Shown one piece after another: positions 38,836 to 49,028 of a stretch of 64,000 bases of DNA. The stretch is from Desulfohalovibrio reitneri (GTDB lineage Bacteria; Desulfobacterota; Desulfovibrionia; Desulfovibrionales; Desulfovibrionaceae), in NCBI RefSeq assembly GCF_000711295.1, contig NZ_JOMJ01000003.1, forward strand, positions 1,313,501 to 1,377,500, in the 5' to 3' direction. Positions within the stretch are counted from its first letter, which is position 1. Each line of letters begins with the position of its first letter. The translations under genes were made by a program, and so were the position numbers. The notes beneath the pieces were generated by a model, which ran no database searches, was not told where the DNA came from, and worked only from the letters and a program-made list of their open reading frames with translations.

Positions 38836-40251
38836 GTGACCGCGACCCAGAAGAAGAGCTTCGACGTCATCATCGTGGGCGGCGGCCCGGCCGGGCTGTT
38901 CGCCGCCTACCACCTGGCCGAGCATTCCGACCTCGACGTCCTGCTCATCGACAAGGGCAAGGGGCCCAGCAAGCGCAAGTGCCCCATCGCCCAGCAGACC
39001 TACGCCGACTGCGTCAAGTGCCGCCCCTGCAACATCCTTGCGGGCGTGGGCGGCGCGGGCCTCTTCTCCGACGGCAAGCTCAACTTCATCCACATCCTGG
39101 GCAAGACCGACCTCACCCAGTTCATGCCCGTGCCCGAGGCCAAGGCGCTCATCGACGAGACCGAGGCCATCTTCAACCGCTTCGGCATGGACGCCCCGGT
39201 CTACCCCACGGACATGGACCGCGCCCGGTCCATCCGCAAGGAGGCCCGCAAAAAGGGCGTGGACCTTCTGCTCATCAAGCAGAAGCACCTGGGCTCGGAC
39301 AAGCTGCCCGGCCACATCGAGACCATGAGCGAGCACATCCGCTCCAAGGGCGTGACCATCCACACCTCCGAGGAGGTGCGGGACGTGGAGGTGGAGAACG
39401 GCGCCATCACCGGCGTGACCACCAACCGGGGCACCTACGCCTGCAAAGACGTCATCCTGGCCCCCGGCCGGGTGGGGGCGGAGTGGATCGGCAAGCTGGC
39501 CGAACGCCACGGGCTGGAGCGCTCCCAGCGCGGCATCGAGGTCGGGGTGCGGGTGGAGGTCCACAACGACATCATGGCCGACCTCACGGACATCATCTAC
39601 GACCCCACCTTCTTCGTGCAGACGGACAAGTACGACGACCAGACCCGCACCTTCTGCACCAACCGGGGAGGCTTCGTCTCCCTGGAGAACTACCAGGACT
39701 TCGTCTGCGTCAACGGCCACGCCTACATGGACCACAAGTCGGAGAACACCAACTTCGCCTTCCTTTCCAAAGTCATCCTCACCGAGCCGGTCACCGACAA
39801 CCAGGCCTATGGCGAGTCCATCGGCCGTTTGGCCAGCCTCATCGGCGGGGGCAAGCCCATTCTGCAGCGTTTCGGCGACCTGGTGCGCGGCCGCCGCTCC
39901 ACCTGGAACCGCGTCTCCAAGGGCGCGGTGGACCCCACCCTGACCGACGTGGTCTGCGGTGACATTGCCATGGCCCTGCCCGAGCGCATCCTGACCAACA
40001 TCGTGCAGGGGCTGGAAAAGCTGGACGGCATCGTGCCGGGCGTGGCCAACGACGAGACCCTGCTCTACGCCCCGGAGATCAAGTTCTTCGCCACCCAGGT
40101 CAAGACCAGCGCGGACTTGCGCACGGACATCGAAGGCATGTACGTTGCCGGTGACGGGCCCGGCGTGGCCGGGAACATTGTCTCCGCCGGGGCCACCGGG
40201 CTGGTTCCGGCCAAGGCCATCATCCAGCGCAGGGCACAGGAGAACGGATGA
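38836..40251 (+). CDS. FAD-dependent dehydrogenase, COG2509 family
   Basis: This 471-residue flavoprotein has the dinucleotide-binding start FDVIIVGGGPAGLFAAYHLA. A cysteine-bearing stretch KRKCPIAQQTYADCVKCRPC (about 52-71) is followed by GVGGAGLFSDGKLN. Near the C-terminus is YVAGDGPGVAGNIVSAGATG. This is the uncharacterised COG2509 family; the conserved cysteines may be redox-active. I use the GTG at 38836 because GGAGG lies ten bases before it; the ATG at 38794 would need an untranslatable-looking leader. Its end overlaps the next small gene (ATGA). Confidence 0.85.
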   Translation: MTATQKKSFDVIIVGGGPAGLFAAYHLAEHSDLDVLLIDKGKGPSKRKCPIAQQTYADCVKCRPCNILAGVGGAGLFSDGKLNFIHILGKTDLTQFMPVPEAKALIDETEAIFNRFGMDAPVYPTDMDRARSIRKEARKKGVDLLLIKQKHLGSDKLPGHIETMSEHIRSKGVTIHTSEEVRDVEVENGAITGVTTNRGTYACKDVILAPGRVGAEWIGKLAERHGLERSQRGIEVGVRVEVHNDIMADLTDIIYDPTFFVQTDKYDDQTRTFCTNRGGFVSLENYQDFVCVNGHAYMDHKSENTNFAFLSKVILTEPVTDNQAYGESIGRLASLIGGGKPILQRFGDLVRGRRSTWNRVSKGAVDPTLTDVVCGDIAMALPERILTNIVQGLEKLDGIVPGVANDETLLYAPEIKFFATQVKTSADLRTDIEGMYVAGDGPGVAGNIVSAGATGLVPAKAIIQRRAQENG

Positions 40252-40487
40252 AGTACATCGTCTTCGAGGATTTCGGCGGCAAGCGCGTCCCCCTTATCTT
40301 TCCGGAGCGCATCGGCTTCGCCGAGATGCGGGAGCAGATTCCCTACTCCACCGTGCTTTCGGCCGGGTACGTCAGCCTCATGGCCGATTGCACCTTCCAC
40401 TGCCACGGGGAGTCCAAGGAGCTGCAGGCGTCGGCAGCGGAAGGGGACGGAGACCTCATCGCCTCCCACTTCGCGGAAAAGGACTGA
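40248..40487 (+). CDS. Small hypothetical protein coupled to the flavoprotein
   Basis: This 79-residue protein (MKYIVFEDFGGKRVPLIFPERI...) has no signal peptide or membrane segment. It contains a DCTFHCHGES stretch with two Cys and two His that could bind metal. Its ATG overlaps the flavoprotein stop by four bases, suggesting the two proteins act together. A palindrome TGAAATT-GA-AATTTCA overlaps its stop codon (40485-40500). No function can be assigned. Confidence 0.72.
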   Translation: MKYIVFEDFGGKRVPLIFPERIGFAEMREQIPYSTVLSAGYVSLMADCTFHCHGESKELQASAAEGDGDLIASHFAEKD

Positions 40488-40513
40488 AATTGAAATTTCA
40501 GCCCGCAACCCCC

Positions 40514-40542
40514 TTGCCAAGCAAGGCGAATGTGGGTAAATG
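40514..40542 (+). promoter_or_regulatory. Possible tRNA-Phe promoter
   Basis: TTGCCA (40514-40519), a 17-bp spacer and TAAATG (40537-40542) end 17 bases before the tRNA. The -10 element is weak. Confidence 0.4.
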
Positions 40543-40559
40543 TCCTTCCCTCACGACGT

Positions 40560-40635
40560 GCCGCGGTAGCTCAGTTGGTAGAGCAGGGGACTGAAAATTC
40601 CCGTGTCCGCAGTTCAATTCTGTGCCGCGGCACCA
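40560..40635 (+). tRNA. tRNA-Phe (GAA)
   Basis: This is a 76-base cloverleaf. The acceptor stem GCCGCGG pairs with CCGCGGC, the D-arm is GCTC-AGTTGGTA-GAGC, the anticodon stem-loop GGGGA-CTGAAAA-TTCCC has anticodon GAA, and the T-arm is CGCAG-TTCAATT-CTGTG. The 3' CCA is encoded. An intrinsic terminator follows 14 bases later. Confidence 0.97.
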
Positions 40636-40649
40636 TCGTCAATCACAAG

Positions 40650-40677
40650 GCCCGCGCCGAAAGGCGCGGGCTTTTTT
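40650..40677 (+). terminator. Intrinsic terminator of tRNA-Phe
   Basis: GCCCGCGCC (40650-40658), loop GAAA, GGCGCGGGC (40663-40671), then TTTTTT. This is a textbook hairpin with a GNRA loop. Confidence 0.92.
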
Positions 40678-40705
40678 CGTTTCGCTTCTTCCTTCCATAC
40701 GGCGT

Positions 40706-40737
40706 AAAAAAATCCCCCGGGCCCTAAGCCCGGGGGA
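40706..40737 (-). terminator. Intrinsic terminator of the FecR locus
   Basis: Read on the minus strand, a ten-base stem TCCCCCGGGC/GCCCGGGGGA (40713-40737) with a five-base loop is followed by seven T (40712-40706). It lies about 55 bases past the FecR frame and closes the CHASE2-FecR transcription unit. Confidence 0.88.
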
Positions 40738-40791
40738 TGAGATGCCTGTCTGTCAGGGCGAAAGCGCTCCCGGCCGCTCAGGCGGCGCGCG

Positions 40792-41656
40792 TCAGAATCG
40801 CGCCGGAGTTGCCACCAGCATTCCCACCGGCGTTGCCCCCGGCGTTTCCGGAGTTGCCCGGGGAGCCACCGACGCCGTGCCCCGGCCCTGCGAGCCGTCG
40901 CGGCCAAGGCCCTTGCCCTGGCCTTGGCTCTGGCCGGGCGCTCCGGCCCTGCCGAGACCCTGGTTGCCCTTGCCCTTGCTCTGGCCGGGCGCGGAATCAA
41001 GCCCTTTCCCCTTTCCTCGGCCCTGGCCGCGCGCGGCCGCCTGGGCCGCCCGGGCGCGGGAGGCCTTGGTCTCCTTGGCCATGACCTTGGCGTGGTGGGC
41101 CACGAAGGACGGCTTGCCCAGCCCGGCGAAGCCTTCCGTATCAGCCACCGTATCCTGCCCGGCGGAGACCGACTCGGTTGCGCCGCCGTTGTCCGTGGCA
41201 TCGACCACCCCCTCGCTCACGGCCAGTTCAGTGGCCATGTCGGTGACTTCCATGGTGAACTCCGTGCCGCGCACGGCCGCCACCATGTGCGGGGTTTTCA
41301 CTTCCAGCTTGTTGCCGGGCACCACGTCGAAATTCGCCTTCGGGCACGCCGAACCGCAGGCCCTTTCCGGCCTTCTCTCCGTCGAAGCGCACCTCGGTGT
41401 AGTCCTCGGCCCGGACCCGGACGTTCTCGTCCTCATCCGTCATCACCACGAAGCCGGTGCCCTCGATGGTGATGCTGTCGCCCTCGGCGGCCGGCTGCCC
41501 CGGCTCGGCGGGCACGGTCTCACCGCCGGACTTGGCGAGGCTGGCCTCGCCCTCAACTTCCTGCCCGGTCATATCCCCGGCCATGCCGGGTACGGCCGCG
41601 AACAAAAGCAGCAGAACCGAGGCCAGAAGCGCTCTGGCAGCACATTGGAACGTCAT
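40792..41656 (-). pseudogene. FecR-domain secreted protein with one frameshift
   Basis: The start at 41656 follows GGAGGGG and encodes a signal peptide (ARALLASVLLLLFAAVPGMAG). The FecR-like core begins GDSITIEGTGFVVMTDEDEN and breaks near 41340 after LRFGVPEG. It continues in another frame as NFDVVPGNKLEVKTPHMVAA and VRGTEFTMEV, the FecR hallmark. Removing one base restores a single frame of 287 residues. The C-terminal 80 residues are low-complexity Gly/Gln/Lys/Ala repeats (GQGRGKGKG, GQSKGKGNQG, GQSQGQGKG). FecR-domain proteins of this type are commonly paired with CHASE2 proteins, and the CHASE2 gene lies 70 bases upstream. Its partner is also disrupted. Confidence 0.75.
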
Positions 41657-41726
41657 GAGCACACCCCTCCCACTTGGCATATGCATCTTCAATCCTTCAC
41701 AGCCCATTCAACACCTTGACTCTATA

Positions 41727-43869
41727 TCATTCATCCGGCGGACGCCAATTTCCCGGCGCTTTCAAAGAAAGAGCGATATCAACCACTTGTGGATCGAACT
41801 CCGTGCCAGACCTTTTCCAGAGGAAGGAACAGACCTGTTCAATATCCAGCCCCTTGCGGTACGGCCTGTCCGAGTTCAGGGCGTCGAACACGTCGGCCAC
41901 CGCCAGGATGCGCCCGCCCAGACTGATCTCCTCGCCACGCAACTGGCGCGGGTAGCCGGAACCGTCGTACCGCTCGTGGTGCTCGTACAGGGTGCGCAGG
42001 GCGGTCTCGGACAACGGCACCGTTCCCATTATCTCCCTGCCCAACTCCGGGTGCTTGCGGATGGTGTACATCTCGTCGTAGTCCAGCTTGCCCGGCTTGT
42101 TCAGCACCGCGTCCGGAATGCCGATCTTGCCGATGTCGTGGATGAGCGCGCCCAGATAGATGTCGTCCACGGTCTCCTCCGGCAGATCCAGCCGCCGCAG
42201 GATGTCCAGGCTCAGCTTGGCCACGCGGTCCGAGTGCCCGCCGGTGATGGGGTCTCGGATGTCCACCGCCCGGAAGATGGCGTGGATGGTTTCGGTGAGC
42301 AGCCGCTTTCGCTTGCGGCTCTGCTGCTACGCGTTGAAAAACCAGGATGCCGACAACAGCGTGGTGGCGATGGTCTTGGCCGTCTCGTCAGCCAGCCTGC
42401 CCTTCCAGCCAACGAGCGTATAGAGCGTGCCCTTCCCATGCTCCTCGGCCACGGGCACGGCCATGGTCGAGGGAAAGGGCTGCCCCGCGCTTTGCACCAT
42501 GACGGTGGCCCCGTTCTCCGGGGCGTCCGGGGACGAGCACGCGCCGCGCAGGGCCTCCCGCACCGGGCGGGGCAGTTCCTTTTCCCCGGCCATGGGGGAG
42601 ACGAGTTGCACCCGGGTGTTGGCCTGTATCTCCGGCCAGACCGCCCGGAGATAGGCGTCCAGGCTCGGGAAGGCGGAAAGGCCCTGTCCCTGCAGGTCGT
42701 GCAGCGAGGTGATGGAGAAGGTTTTCAGGGTCCAGTCGCGGTGCATGACGTGCATGCGCGAAAGCGACGCCGCGGTGAAAGCCACGGCCATTCCGGCCGC
42801 CGGGGCCACCATGTCCGCCCAAACCAGCCACCGGGTGAAGGCCAGGACCTCCGCCCCCGCAAACAGAAGCAGAACCCCGCCGGCCACCAGCGCCCCGGGC
42901 AGGGGCCTGCGCCACAGGGCCAGCAGCGCCGCCGCCAGGGAAAGCGCCAGGGTCATCCCTGCCGCCAACAGGGGGCTGATGCGGCCCGGAACCCTCCCGT
43001 CCAGCAGGGTGGACAGCACCTCCGCGTTGAAGCGGGTGCCGGGTATCACTTGGCTGTCCACGCCGCCGTCAGGCACCACATGGAAGTCCTCCAGGCCGGA
43101 GGCGCCCATGCCCACCACGACCACCTTGCCCTTGAACGTCTCCGGCTCCACCCGGCCATCCAGCACGCGGCCGTACTCGTAGGCGGCGGGCGGGCCGGAA
43201 GAGAAATTGATCCACATGCGCCCCTGGCGGTCCAGGGGAACGGTGTGGTCGCCAATGGTCAGTCGCAGGCCGTCCCCGTTGCCCTCCAGGCCGAGCGGGG
43301 CCTGCAGCAGCCGGGCGGCCCCGGCCAGTGGCAGGGAGGGGACGTATTCCTTGCCCACCCGGCGCAAGGGCACGGCGTAGCGGATCAGGCCGTCGATGTC
43401 CTCGTCCACGTTGGTCACGCCCACGGCGCTGGCCGCCTCCCGCAGATCCTGGTAGGGCGGCAGTACCCGCATGCCGCCGTCATCCGGAACCATGTGCGCG
43501 GCCGTAACCACGCTTCCCATTGCTCCGGCCACCGCGGCCAACATCCGGTCGTCCCCGGGATCGCTGCGCTCCGGAAAGAGCACGTCCAGCAGCACCAGAT
43601 CGGCGTGGCCCAGCTTGGCCAGCAGCCTAGCGTGCACCTCGCGCGGCCAGGGCCATTCGCCAAGCTGGGCGAAGGTCTCCTCCCCGGCGTGCACCACCAC
43701 GATGTCCGCGCCAGTCTCGGGTGGCGGCAGCAGGGACATGCGCCAGTCGAAGGCCTGCCGCTCCAGGCGCTCCACGGCCAGGGGCCGCAGGAACGTGGTG
43801 GCGGCCCAGCGCCAAGCACAACAGCCCCAGCAGAACAAGCAACGGATAGGTCAGGCGGACGCCAGGCAT
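41727..43869 (-). pseudogene. CHASE2-GAF-HD-GYP protein, disrupted
   Basis: The N-terminal signal-anchor frame (MPGVRLTYPLLVLLGLLCLA) starts at 43869. Near 43805 the frame shifts into the CHASE2 domain (LERQAFDWRM, GEWPWPREVHARLL, VLLDVLFPERSDPGDD). Three membrane helices (about residues 290-350), a GAF-like region and FFNA follow, then an in-frame TAG at 42329-42327. The same frame then reads on as QQSRKRKRLLTETIHAIF into an HD-GYP domain (HDIGKIGIPDAVLNKPG, HHERYDGSGYP), ending at 41727. The intact protein would be an extracytoplasmic sensor controlling c-di-GMP breakdown. A frameshift plus a stop in one gene suggest decay, though the HD-GYP part could be expressed separately from an internal start near 42266. 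Confidence 0.78.
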
Positions 43870-44229
43870 GAAAAAAGGACACCCCCGTGAACGGTGAGCC
43901 TTAGCCTCCGTCAAAACGAATATCGAGAGCCCGAGAGTTCGTCATCATCCCCTCGCTCCGCGCCTGTTCCGCTTGGAATCCGGCCGTTTCCTGCCTGGAA
44001 ACGGTCCCGGAGGCCGAAAAACCATACCGGCCCGGTCGGTTCGCGCGCCATCTTTGCGGTCGTCACGGTGCTTCGAAATCTCCTCCAGATTATGCCAAAC
44101 GTGACATAGGAACGATACATTTTGACATTCCCGTTCGTGCGAAGCAGAGTGAGTATGGGGAAGTTTTTTTTGGCCCGTGCGGCCGCGTTCGGGTATTTTG
44201 CAACCTTTCGTATAGTGAGGGGAAAAGCT
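43870..44229. other. Divergent intergenic region upstream of the chemoreceptor cluster
   Basis: These 360 bases separate the CHASE2 pseudogene from the first chemoreceptor. It contains TTTTGACATTCC (44120-44131), also present before the second chemoreceptor, but no matching -10 box at standard spacing. A GAGGGG ribosome-binding site precedes the ATG at 44230. I see no RNA gene here. Confidence 0.45.
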
Positions 44230-46050
44230 ATGCGTTCCATCACCATCCGCATGCGGATGCTTCTGCTTATCGGCCTTGGCCTGCTCTTCGCGGCCGGGGT
44301 CGGGTTAAGTTTCCACCAGGAATTGCTCCATGTGGAGGACTTGGCCGTGGACAGCGCCCAGGAGTCCACCCTGAACGGCCAGAAACAGAAACTCAAGGTG
44401 GCCGTCCACTCCATGGCCGTCTCCCTGTCCGAGATGATCGCGGACGACGCAACCCGCGAGGAGCGGGTCGAGACCATCCGCAAGGCCATCGCCCCCATCC
44501 GCTTCGAGGCCGACGACACCGGCTACTTTTTCACCGCCAAGGGCACCAGCATCACCGCCCACGCCGCCGACCCGTCCCTGCACGGCAAGGATTTGGGAGC
44601 TGTGGAAGACAAAAACGGCGTCCGTTTCATGCGCAAGCTCCAGCAGGCGGCCAGGGACGGCGGGGGCTACGTGCGCTACGTCTGGGAAAAGCCCGGCGCG
44701 GGAGAACAGCCCAAGCTGTCCTACGCGGAGATGATTCCCGGCACGGACATGTGGCTGGCCTCCGGGGTCTACATCGACAATGTCCAGGCAGCCATGGATC
44801 GCATCGCCGGGGCAATCGAGGAATCCGTGGATTCCTCGATCATGTTTATGGCCGCTGGCGTAGTCGCGGCCCTGCTGCTCATCGTGCTGCCCGTCTCCCT
44901 GGTCATCTTCCGCAGCATCTCCCGCCCCCTGGGGCAGGCCACCGAAGCCGCCCAGCGCATAGCGGACGGCGACCTGGAAGTTGAAATCCAGCCCACGGGC
45001 CGCGACGAAATCACCAAGTTGCAGGCCGCCCTGCAAACCATGGTGGAGACCCTGCGCCGCAACCTCCAGGAGATCGAGGCCAAGCGCAAGGAAGCCGCGG
45101 AAAAGGCCGACGCAGCCGAGCAGGCGGCGAGTCAGGCGGACGAGGCCAGGAAGCAGGCCGTCCAGGCCAAGCAGCAGGGACTGCTGGACGCGGCCACCCG
45201 CCTGGAACACGTGGTGGAGCGGCTCTCTTCCTCCTCCGAGGAAATCTCCGCCCAGGCGGACCAGATCAACCAGGGCTCCGCCAACCAGCGCGAGCGCATC
45301 TCCGAGACGGCCACCGCAGTGGAGGAAATGAACGCCACCGTGCTGGAGGTCGCCCGCAACGCCTCCACCGCCGCCGAGCGCGCCGAATCCTCGCGCGACA
45401 AGGCCAACGAAGGACAGGAGATCGTCCGCCGCTCCATGACCTCCATGCGCCACCTGGAGGAGATCGCCTCCCACCTCAAGGAAAGCATGGGCAGCCTGGG
45501 CCGGAAGGCCGACGACATCGGCCGGGTGATGAACGTCATCAACGACATCGCCGACCAGACCAACCTCCTGGCCCTCAACGCCGCCATCGAGGCCGCCCGC
45601 GCGGGCGACGCCGGACGCGGCTTCGCCGTGGTGGCCGACGAGGTCCGCAAGCTGGCGGAGAAGACCATGGAGGCCACCAAGGAGGTGGGCGAGGCCATCC
45701 ACGGCATCCAGGAAGTCTCCCGCACCAACATGGACAGCGTGGAAAAGGCCGGGGAAGCCGTTCAGGAAGCCGTGGAGCTGGCTGGGGAATCGGAACAGTC
45801 CCTGCTGGACATCGTGAGCCTGGCCGAGGAGACTTCATCCCAGGTCTCCTCCATCGCCACGGCCGCCGAGCAGCAGTCCGCGGCCTCGGAGCAGATCAAC
45901 AGCTCCGTGTCCGAGGTCAACCGCATCGCCGACGAGAACGCCGACTCCATGCAGCAAACCGCCCAGGCCATCCAGGAACAGGCCGCCCAGGCGGGCGAAC
46001 TGCGCAGGCTGGTGGACGACCTCAAGAGCGAGGGCGGACAGGCGGGATAG
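44230..46050 (+). CDS. Methyl-accepting chemotaxis protein A (single Cache)
   Basis: This is a 606-residue receptor. TM1 (about 8-28) is followed by a periplasmic sCache_2 domain (about 30-195; [39 protein letters not shown]). Then come TM2 (about 203-228), HAMP ([20 protein letters not shown]), and a signalling domain with hairpin tip [20 protein letters not shown]. No CheR-binding pentapeptide is present at the C-terminus. sCache_2 receptors often bind small carboxylates. The start at 44230 ([10 protein letters not shown]) matches the N-termini of the sister receptors; the frame upstream to 44122 does not. Confidence 0.93.
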   Translation: MRSITIRMRMLLLIGLGLLFAAGVGLSFHQELLHVEDLAVDSAQESTLNGQKQKLKVAVHSMAVSLSEMIADDATREERVETIRKAIAPIRFEADDTGYFFTAKGTSITAHAADPSLHGKDLGAVEDKNGVRFMRKLQQAARDGGGYVRYVWEKPGAGEQPKLSYAEMIPGTDMWLASGVYIDNVQAAMDRIAGAIEESVDSSIMFMAAGVVAALLLIVLPVSLVIFRSISRPLGQATEAAQRIADGDLEVEIQPTGRDEITKLQAALQTMVETLRRNLQEIEAKRKEAAEKADAAEQAASQADEARKQAVQAKQQGLLDAATRLEHVVERLSSSSEEISAQADQINQGSANQRERISETATAVEEMNATVLEVARNASTAAERAESSRDKANEGQEIVRRSMTSMRHLEEIASHLKESMGSLGRKADDIGRVMNVINDIADQTNLLALNAAIEAARAGDAGRGFAVVADEVRKLAEKTMEATKEVGEAIHGIQEVSRTNMDSVEKAGEAVQEAVELAGESEQSLLDIVSLAEETSSQVSSIATAAEQQSAASEQINSSVSEVNRIADENADSMQQTAQAIQEQAAQAGELRRLVDDLKSEGGQAG

Positions 46051-46073
46051 AAGCGCGCGACCCCCAATAGAGA

Positions 46074-46113
46074 CAAAAGGCCGGGCGGTTCAATTGAACC
46101 GCCCGGCCTTTTG
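46074..46113. terminator. Bidirectional terminator (perfect 40-base palindrome)
   Basis: Positions 46074-46093 and 46094-46113 are exact reverse complements. The stem is GC-rich and flanked by AAAA and TTTT, so it can end both the chemoreceptor transcript and the convergent small gene. Confidence 0.85.
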
Positions 46114-46348
46114 CTTGGGGAGGGAGGGGAAGATTTCGCCCTGCGGGCGACCAGGGCCTGCGCGGCCCTGGACCCGGGGCAAACTCACTTTGCATGTATG
46201 ACGCGGGATCGGGGAAGGAGCAGCGCTGGAAGGGAGCACCCCGGCGCATGGGCTTCGGGGGGATTCCATTCCGGGGAATACCGGCCAGGCTGTTTGGCTT
46301 CTTCTGCACCTGGCGCGGAACGCGCGGAAACACCACTTCGCGCCGGAA

Positions 46349-46579
46349 TCACCCCTCCACGGCTTCTCCCATGTGCCGCCGGGCGATTTCCATATGGCGG
46401 TCCAGTTCGCTCGCGGCCCGTTGCACGGCCAGGGCGTACTCGTCGTCCGGGTCGTTTTCCCAGGGCGGCATGGGCACGTGCACGTGGCGCGTTTCACCCA
46501 GGCGCTCGAACGAAACGCGGTACCAGTTCAGACCGCTTTCCAGTCTTCCGGCAATGCGGCTGCAACTGACGAGACGCAT
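46349..46579 (-). CDS. Small conserved protein with RHVHVP motif (paralogue)
   Basis: This 76-residue protein starts MRLVSCSRIAG and contains WYRVSFERLGETRHVHVPMP, followed by an acidic helix. It is the paralogue of the 72-residue protein at 7156-7374. The start at 46579 is chosen by alignment to that protein and a GGAG site; the frame is open to 46660. It stands alone between two chemoreceptors on the opposite strand. Function unknown; the N-terminal Cys and the His pair are shared and may matter. Confidence 0.7.
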   Translation of the reverse strand: MRLVSCSRIAGRLESGLNWYRVSFERLGETRHVHVPMPPWENDPDDEYALAVQRAASELDRHMEIARRHMGEAVEG

Positions 46580-46912
46580 GGCGCACTCCATGGGCTGAAT
46601 TGTCGAAAGCGGCATACAACATCCATTCGCCGCCGCCCGTCCATGGGGTGAAACCCGCATTTTGCTATTGAAGGGTCATGCAATTCAGCCGGGATGAACA
46701 CGAACCGGATTCATGCCGTTTTCGTGTCTTCCGCATCCCGCGCTGTTGTCCTGTATCGGCTTCGCGAGGGTTTTGACATTCCTTCCCCACCCGGGCAGTG
46801 TCTATGATTCGAGGGGAGTTCATGTCGTTCGGGCAACCTTTTGACAACATGGCCGAGGTGTGACAAACGGCGCGCTTCGGTTTTGAACGTCAATTCACTC
46901 ACGAGGTGAAAA
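46580..46912. other. Intergenic region before the second chemoreceptor
   Basis: These 333 bases contain no gene I can support. TTTTGACATTCC recurs at 46771-46782, as before chemoreceptor A, and TTTTGACAACATGG lies at 46840-46853. A TATGAT at 46802 is too far from the first TTGACA (24 bp) for a standard sigma-70 promoter. The chemoreceptor start follows CGAGGTG. Confidence 0.4.
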
Positions 46913-48733
46913 ATGCGCAACATCACCATCCGCATGCGGATGATCCTGCTCATCGGACTCGGCCTGCTCTTCGCGGCCGGGGTGGGCGGAGGATTCTACC
47001 TGGAACTGCTCCACGTGGAGGACATGGCCGTGGAGAGCACCCAGGACACGGCGATGGACGGACAGAAGGAAAAGCTCAAGGTGGCCACCCATTCCATGGC
47101 CATATCCCTGGGCGACCTCATCAAGGACGACGCCTCCCTGGACCAGAAGATCGCCACCATCCGCAAGGCGGTGGACACCATACGGTTCGAGGAGGACGAG
47201 TCCGGCTACTACTTCGTCTACCGCCAGACCACCAACGTGGCCCTGCCGCCCAACAAGGACCTGCAGGGCGAGGATCTGGGCGACCTCAAGGACCCCAACG
47301 GCGTCCGCCTGGTGCATGAGCTCTACCAGGAGGCCCAGGACGGCGGCGGCTTCGTGCAGTACATCTGGCCCAAGCCGGGCGCTGGCGACCAGCCCAAGCT
47401 CTCCTACGCCGAGATGATTCCCGGCACCGACATGTGGATCGGCACCGGCGTCTACATCGACAACGTCCAGGCCATGATGGACGAAATCGGCGGCACCATC
47501 GACGAGTCGGTAAACAACACGCTGGTCTACGTTTTCGCCGCCGTGCTGGCCGCCCTGCTGCTCATCGTGCTGCCGGTCTCCCTGATGATCTTCCGCTCCA
47601 TCTCCCGCCCCCTTGGCCGGGCCACGGAGACCGCCCAGCGCGTGGCCGAGGGCGACCTGGAGGTGGACATCGAGCCTCAGGGCCGCGACGAGGTCACCAG
47701 GCTGCAGACCGCCCTGCGCTCCATGGTGGAGACCCTGCGCCGCAACCTCGGCGAGATCGAGGCCGGGCGCAAGGAGGCCGCGGAGAAGGCCGAGGCCGCC
47801 GAGCAGGCCGCCGCCCAGGCGGACGAGGCCCGCCGCCAGGCCGAGGAGGCCAAGTGCGAGGGGCTCATGGACGCGGCCAACCGTCTGGAGCACGTGGTGG
47901 AGCGGCTGTCCTCCTCCTCCGAGGAAATCTCCGCCCAGGCCGACCAGATCAACCAGGGCTCCGCCCACCAGCGCGAGCGCATCTCCGAGACGGCCACCGC
48001 CGTGGAGGAGATGAACGCCACCGTGCTGGAGGTGGCCCGCAACGCCTCCACAGCTGCCGAGCGCGCCGAGTCCTCGCGCGGCAAGGCCAACGAGGGGCAG
48101 GAGATCGTGCGCCGCTCCATGGAGTCCATGCGGCGGCTGGAACAGATCGCCTCCTCCCTCAAGGAGAACATGGGCAGCCTGGGCCAGAAGGCGGACGACA
48201 TCGGCCGGGTGATGAACGTCATCAACGACATCGCCGACCAGACCAACCTCCTGGCGCTCAACGCGGCCATCGAGGCAGCCCGGGCGGGCGACGCCGGGCG
48301 CGGCTTCGCCGTGGTGGCCGACGAGGTCCGCAAGCTGGCCGAAAAGACCATGGAGGCCACCAAGGAAGTGGGCGAGGCCATCAGCGGCATCCAGGAGGTC
48401 TCCCGCACCAACGTGGACAGCGTGGAGCAGGCGGACGAGGCAGTGAAGGAGGCCGTGGAACTGGCCGGATCCTCGGAGCAGTCCCTGCGCGACATCGTGA
48501 GCCTGGCCGAGGAGACCGCCTCACAGGTGTCCTCCATCGCCACGGCCGCGGAACAGCAGTCCGCCGCTTCGGAGGAGATCAACAGCTCCGTGTCCGAGGT
48601 CAGCCGCATCGCCAACGAGAACGCCGACTCCATGTCCCAGACCGCCCAGGCCATCCAGGAGCAGGCCGCCCAGGCGGGCGAACTGCGCAAGCTGGTGGAC
48701 GACCTCAAGGCCGAGGGCGGCCAAGCCTGCTGA
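46913..48733 (+). CDS. Methyl-accepting chemotaxis protein B (single Cache)
   Basis: This 606-residue protein is the closest sister of chemoreceptor A, with the same layout: [22 protein letters not shown]1, sCache_2 ([39 protein letters not shown]), TM2, HAMP and the signalling domain. The cytoplasmic halves of A and B are nearly identical, while the Cache ligand region differs ([16 protein letters not shown] against [16 protein letters not shown]). This points to duplication followed by ligand-site divergence. Confidence 0.93.
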   Translation: MRNITIRMRMILLIGLGLLFAAGVGGGFYLELLHVEDMAVESTQDTAMDGQKEKLKVATHSMAISLGDLIKDDASLDQKIATIRKAVDTIRFEEDESGYYFVYRQTTNVALPPNKDLQGEDLGDLKDPNGVRLVHELYQEAQDGGGFVQYIWPKPGAGDQPKLSYAEMIPGTDMWIGTGVYIDNVQAMMDEIGGTIDESVNNTLVYVFAAVLAALLLIVLPVSLMIFRSISRPLGRATETAQRVAEGDLEVDIEPQGRDEVTRLQTALRSMVETLRRNLGEIEAGRKEAAEKAEAAEQAAAQADEARRQAEEAKCEGLMDAANRLEHVVERLSSSSEEISAQADQINQGSAHQRERISETATAVEEMNATVLEVARNASTAAERAESSRGKANEGQEIVRRSMESMRRLEQIASSLKENMGSLGQKADDIGRVMNVINDIADQTNLLALNAAIEAARAGDAGRGFAVVADEVRKLAEKTMEATKEVGEAISGIQEVSRTNVDSVEQADEAVKEAVELAGSSEQSLRDIVSLAEETASQVSSIATAAEQQSAASEEINSSVSEVSRIANENADSMSQTAQAIQEQAAQAGELRKLVDDLKAEGGQAC

Positions 48734-48752
48734 ACCCCATCAGACCATGACC

Positions 48753-48838
48753 CGCCGGGCGGCCACGGCCGCCCGGCGTTCATTCTCCACTTCCCTCCCT
48801 TTTGCGTAAGCCGCTTCGCTACTTGAGGCGGCTTTTCT
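48753..48838 (+). terminator. Tandem hairpins after chemoreceptor B
   Basis: A 12-bp GC stem (48753-48764 with 48767-48778) is followed by TTCATT. A second hairpin, AAGCCGC/GCGGCTT (48808-48834), is followed by TTCTT. The second has the better terminator form. Confidence 0.65.
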
Positions 48839-49028
48839 TGCCTTCATGCCACCATCCGTTTCAGGGACGGGGTGAAGCGGCATCATTCATGCCAGGACTT
48901 TTTATGTATGTAACTCTATCATTCCATGTATGTGCCTTCACACGGCCACATTATTGCTGTAACGACGGTTTTCTTTCGCAACAGGTTTCACGCAATTGAA
49001 TCAACGTGTATCAGAACGGGGGAGTTTC

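Noticed and set aside
42327-42329. In-frame TAG in the CHASE2-HD-GYP gene as pyrrolysine or programmed readthrough
   Set aside because: No pyrrolysine genes are visible, the site is in a linker, and a frameshift elsewhere in the same gene points to decay.
44120-46782. Shared TTTTGACATTCC before chemoreceptors A and B as a sigma-70 promoter
   Set aside because: No -10 box occurs at 16-18 bp in either copy. The similarity may simply come from duplication, so it is not listed as a promoter.
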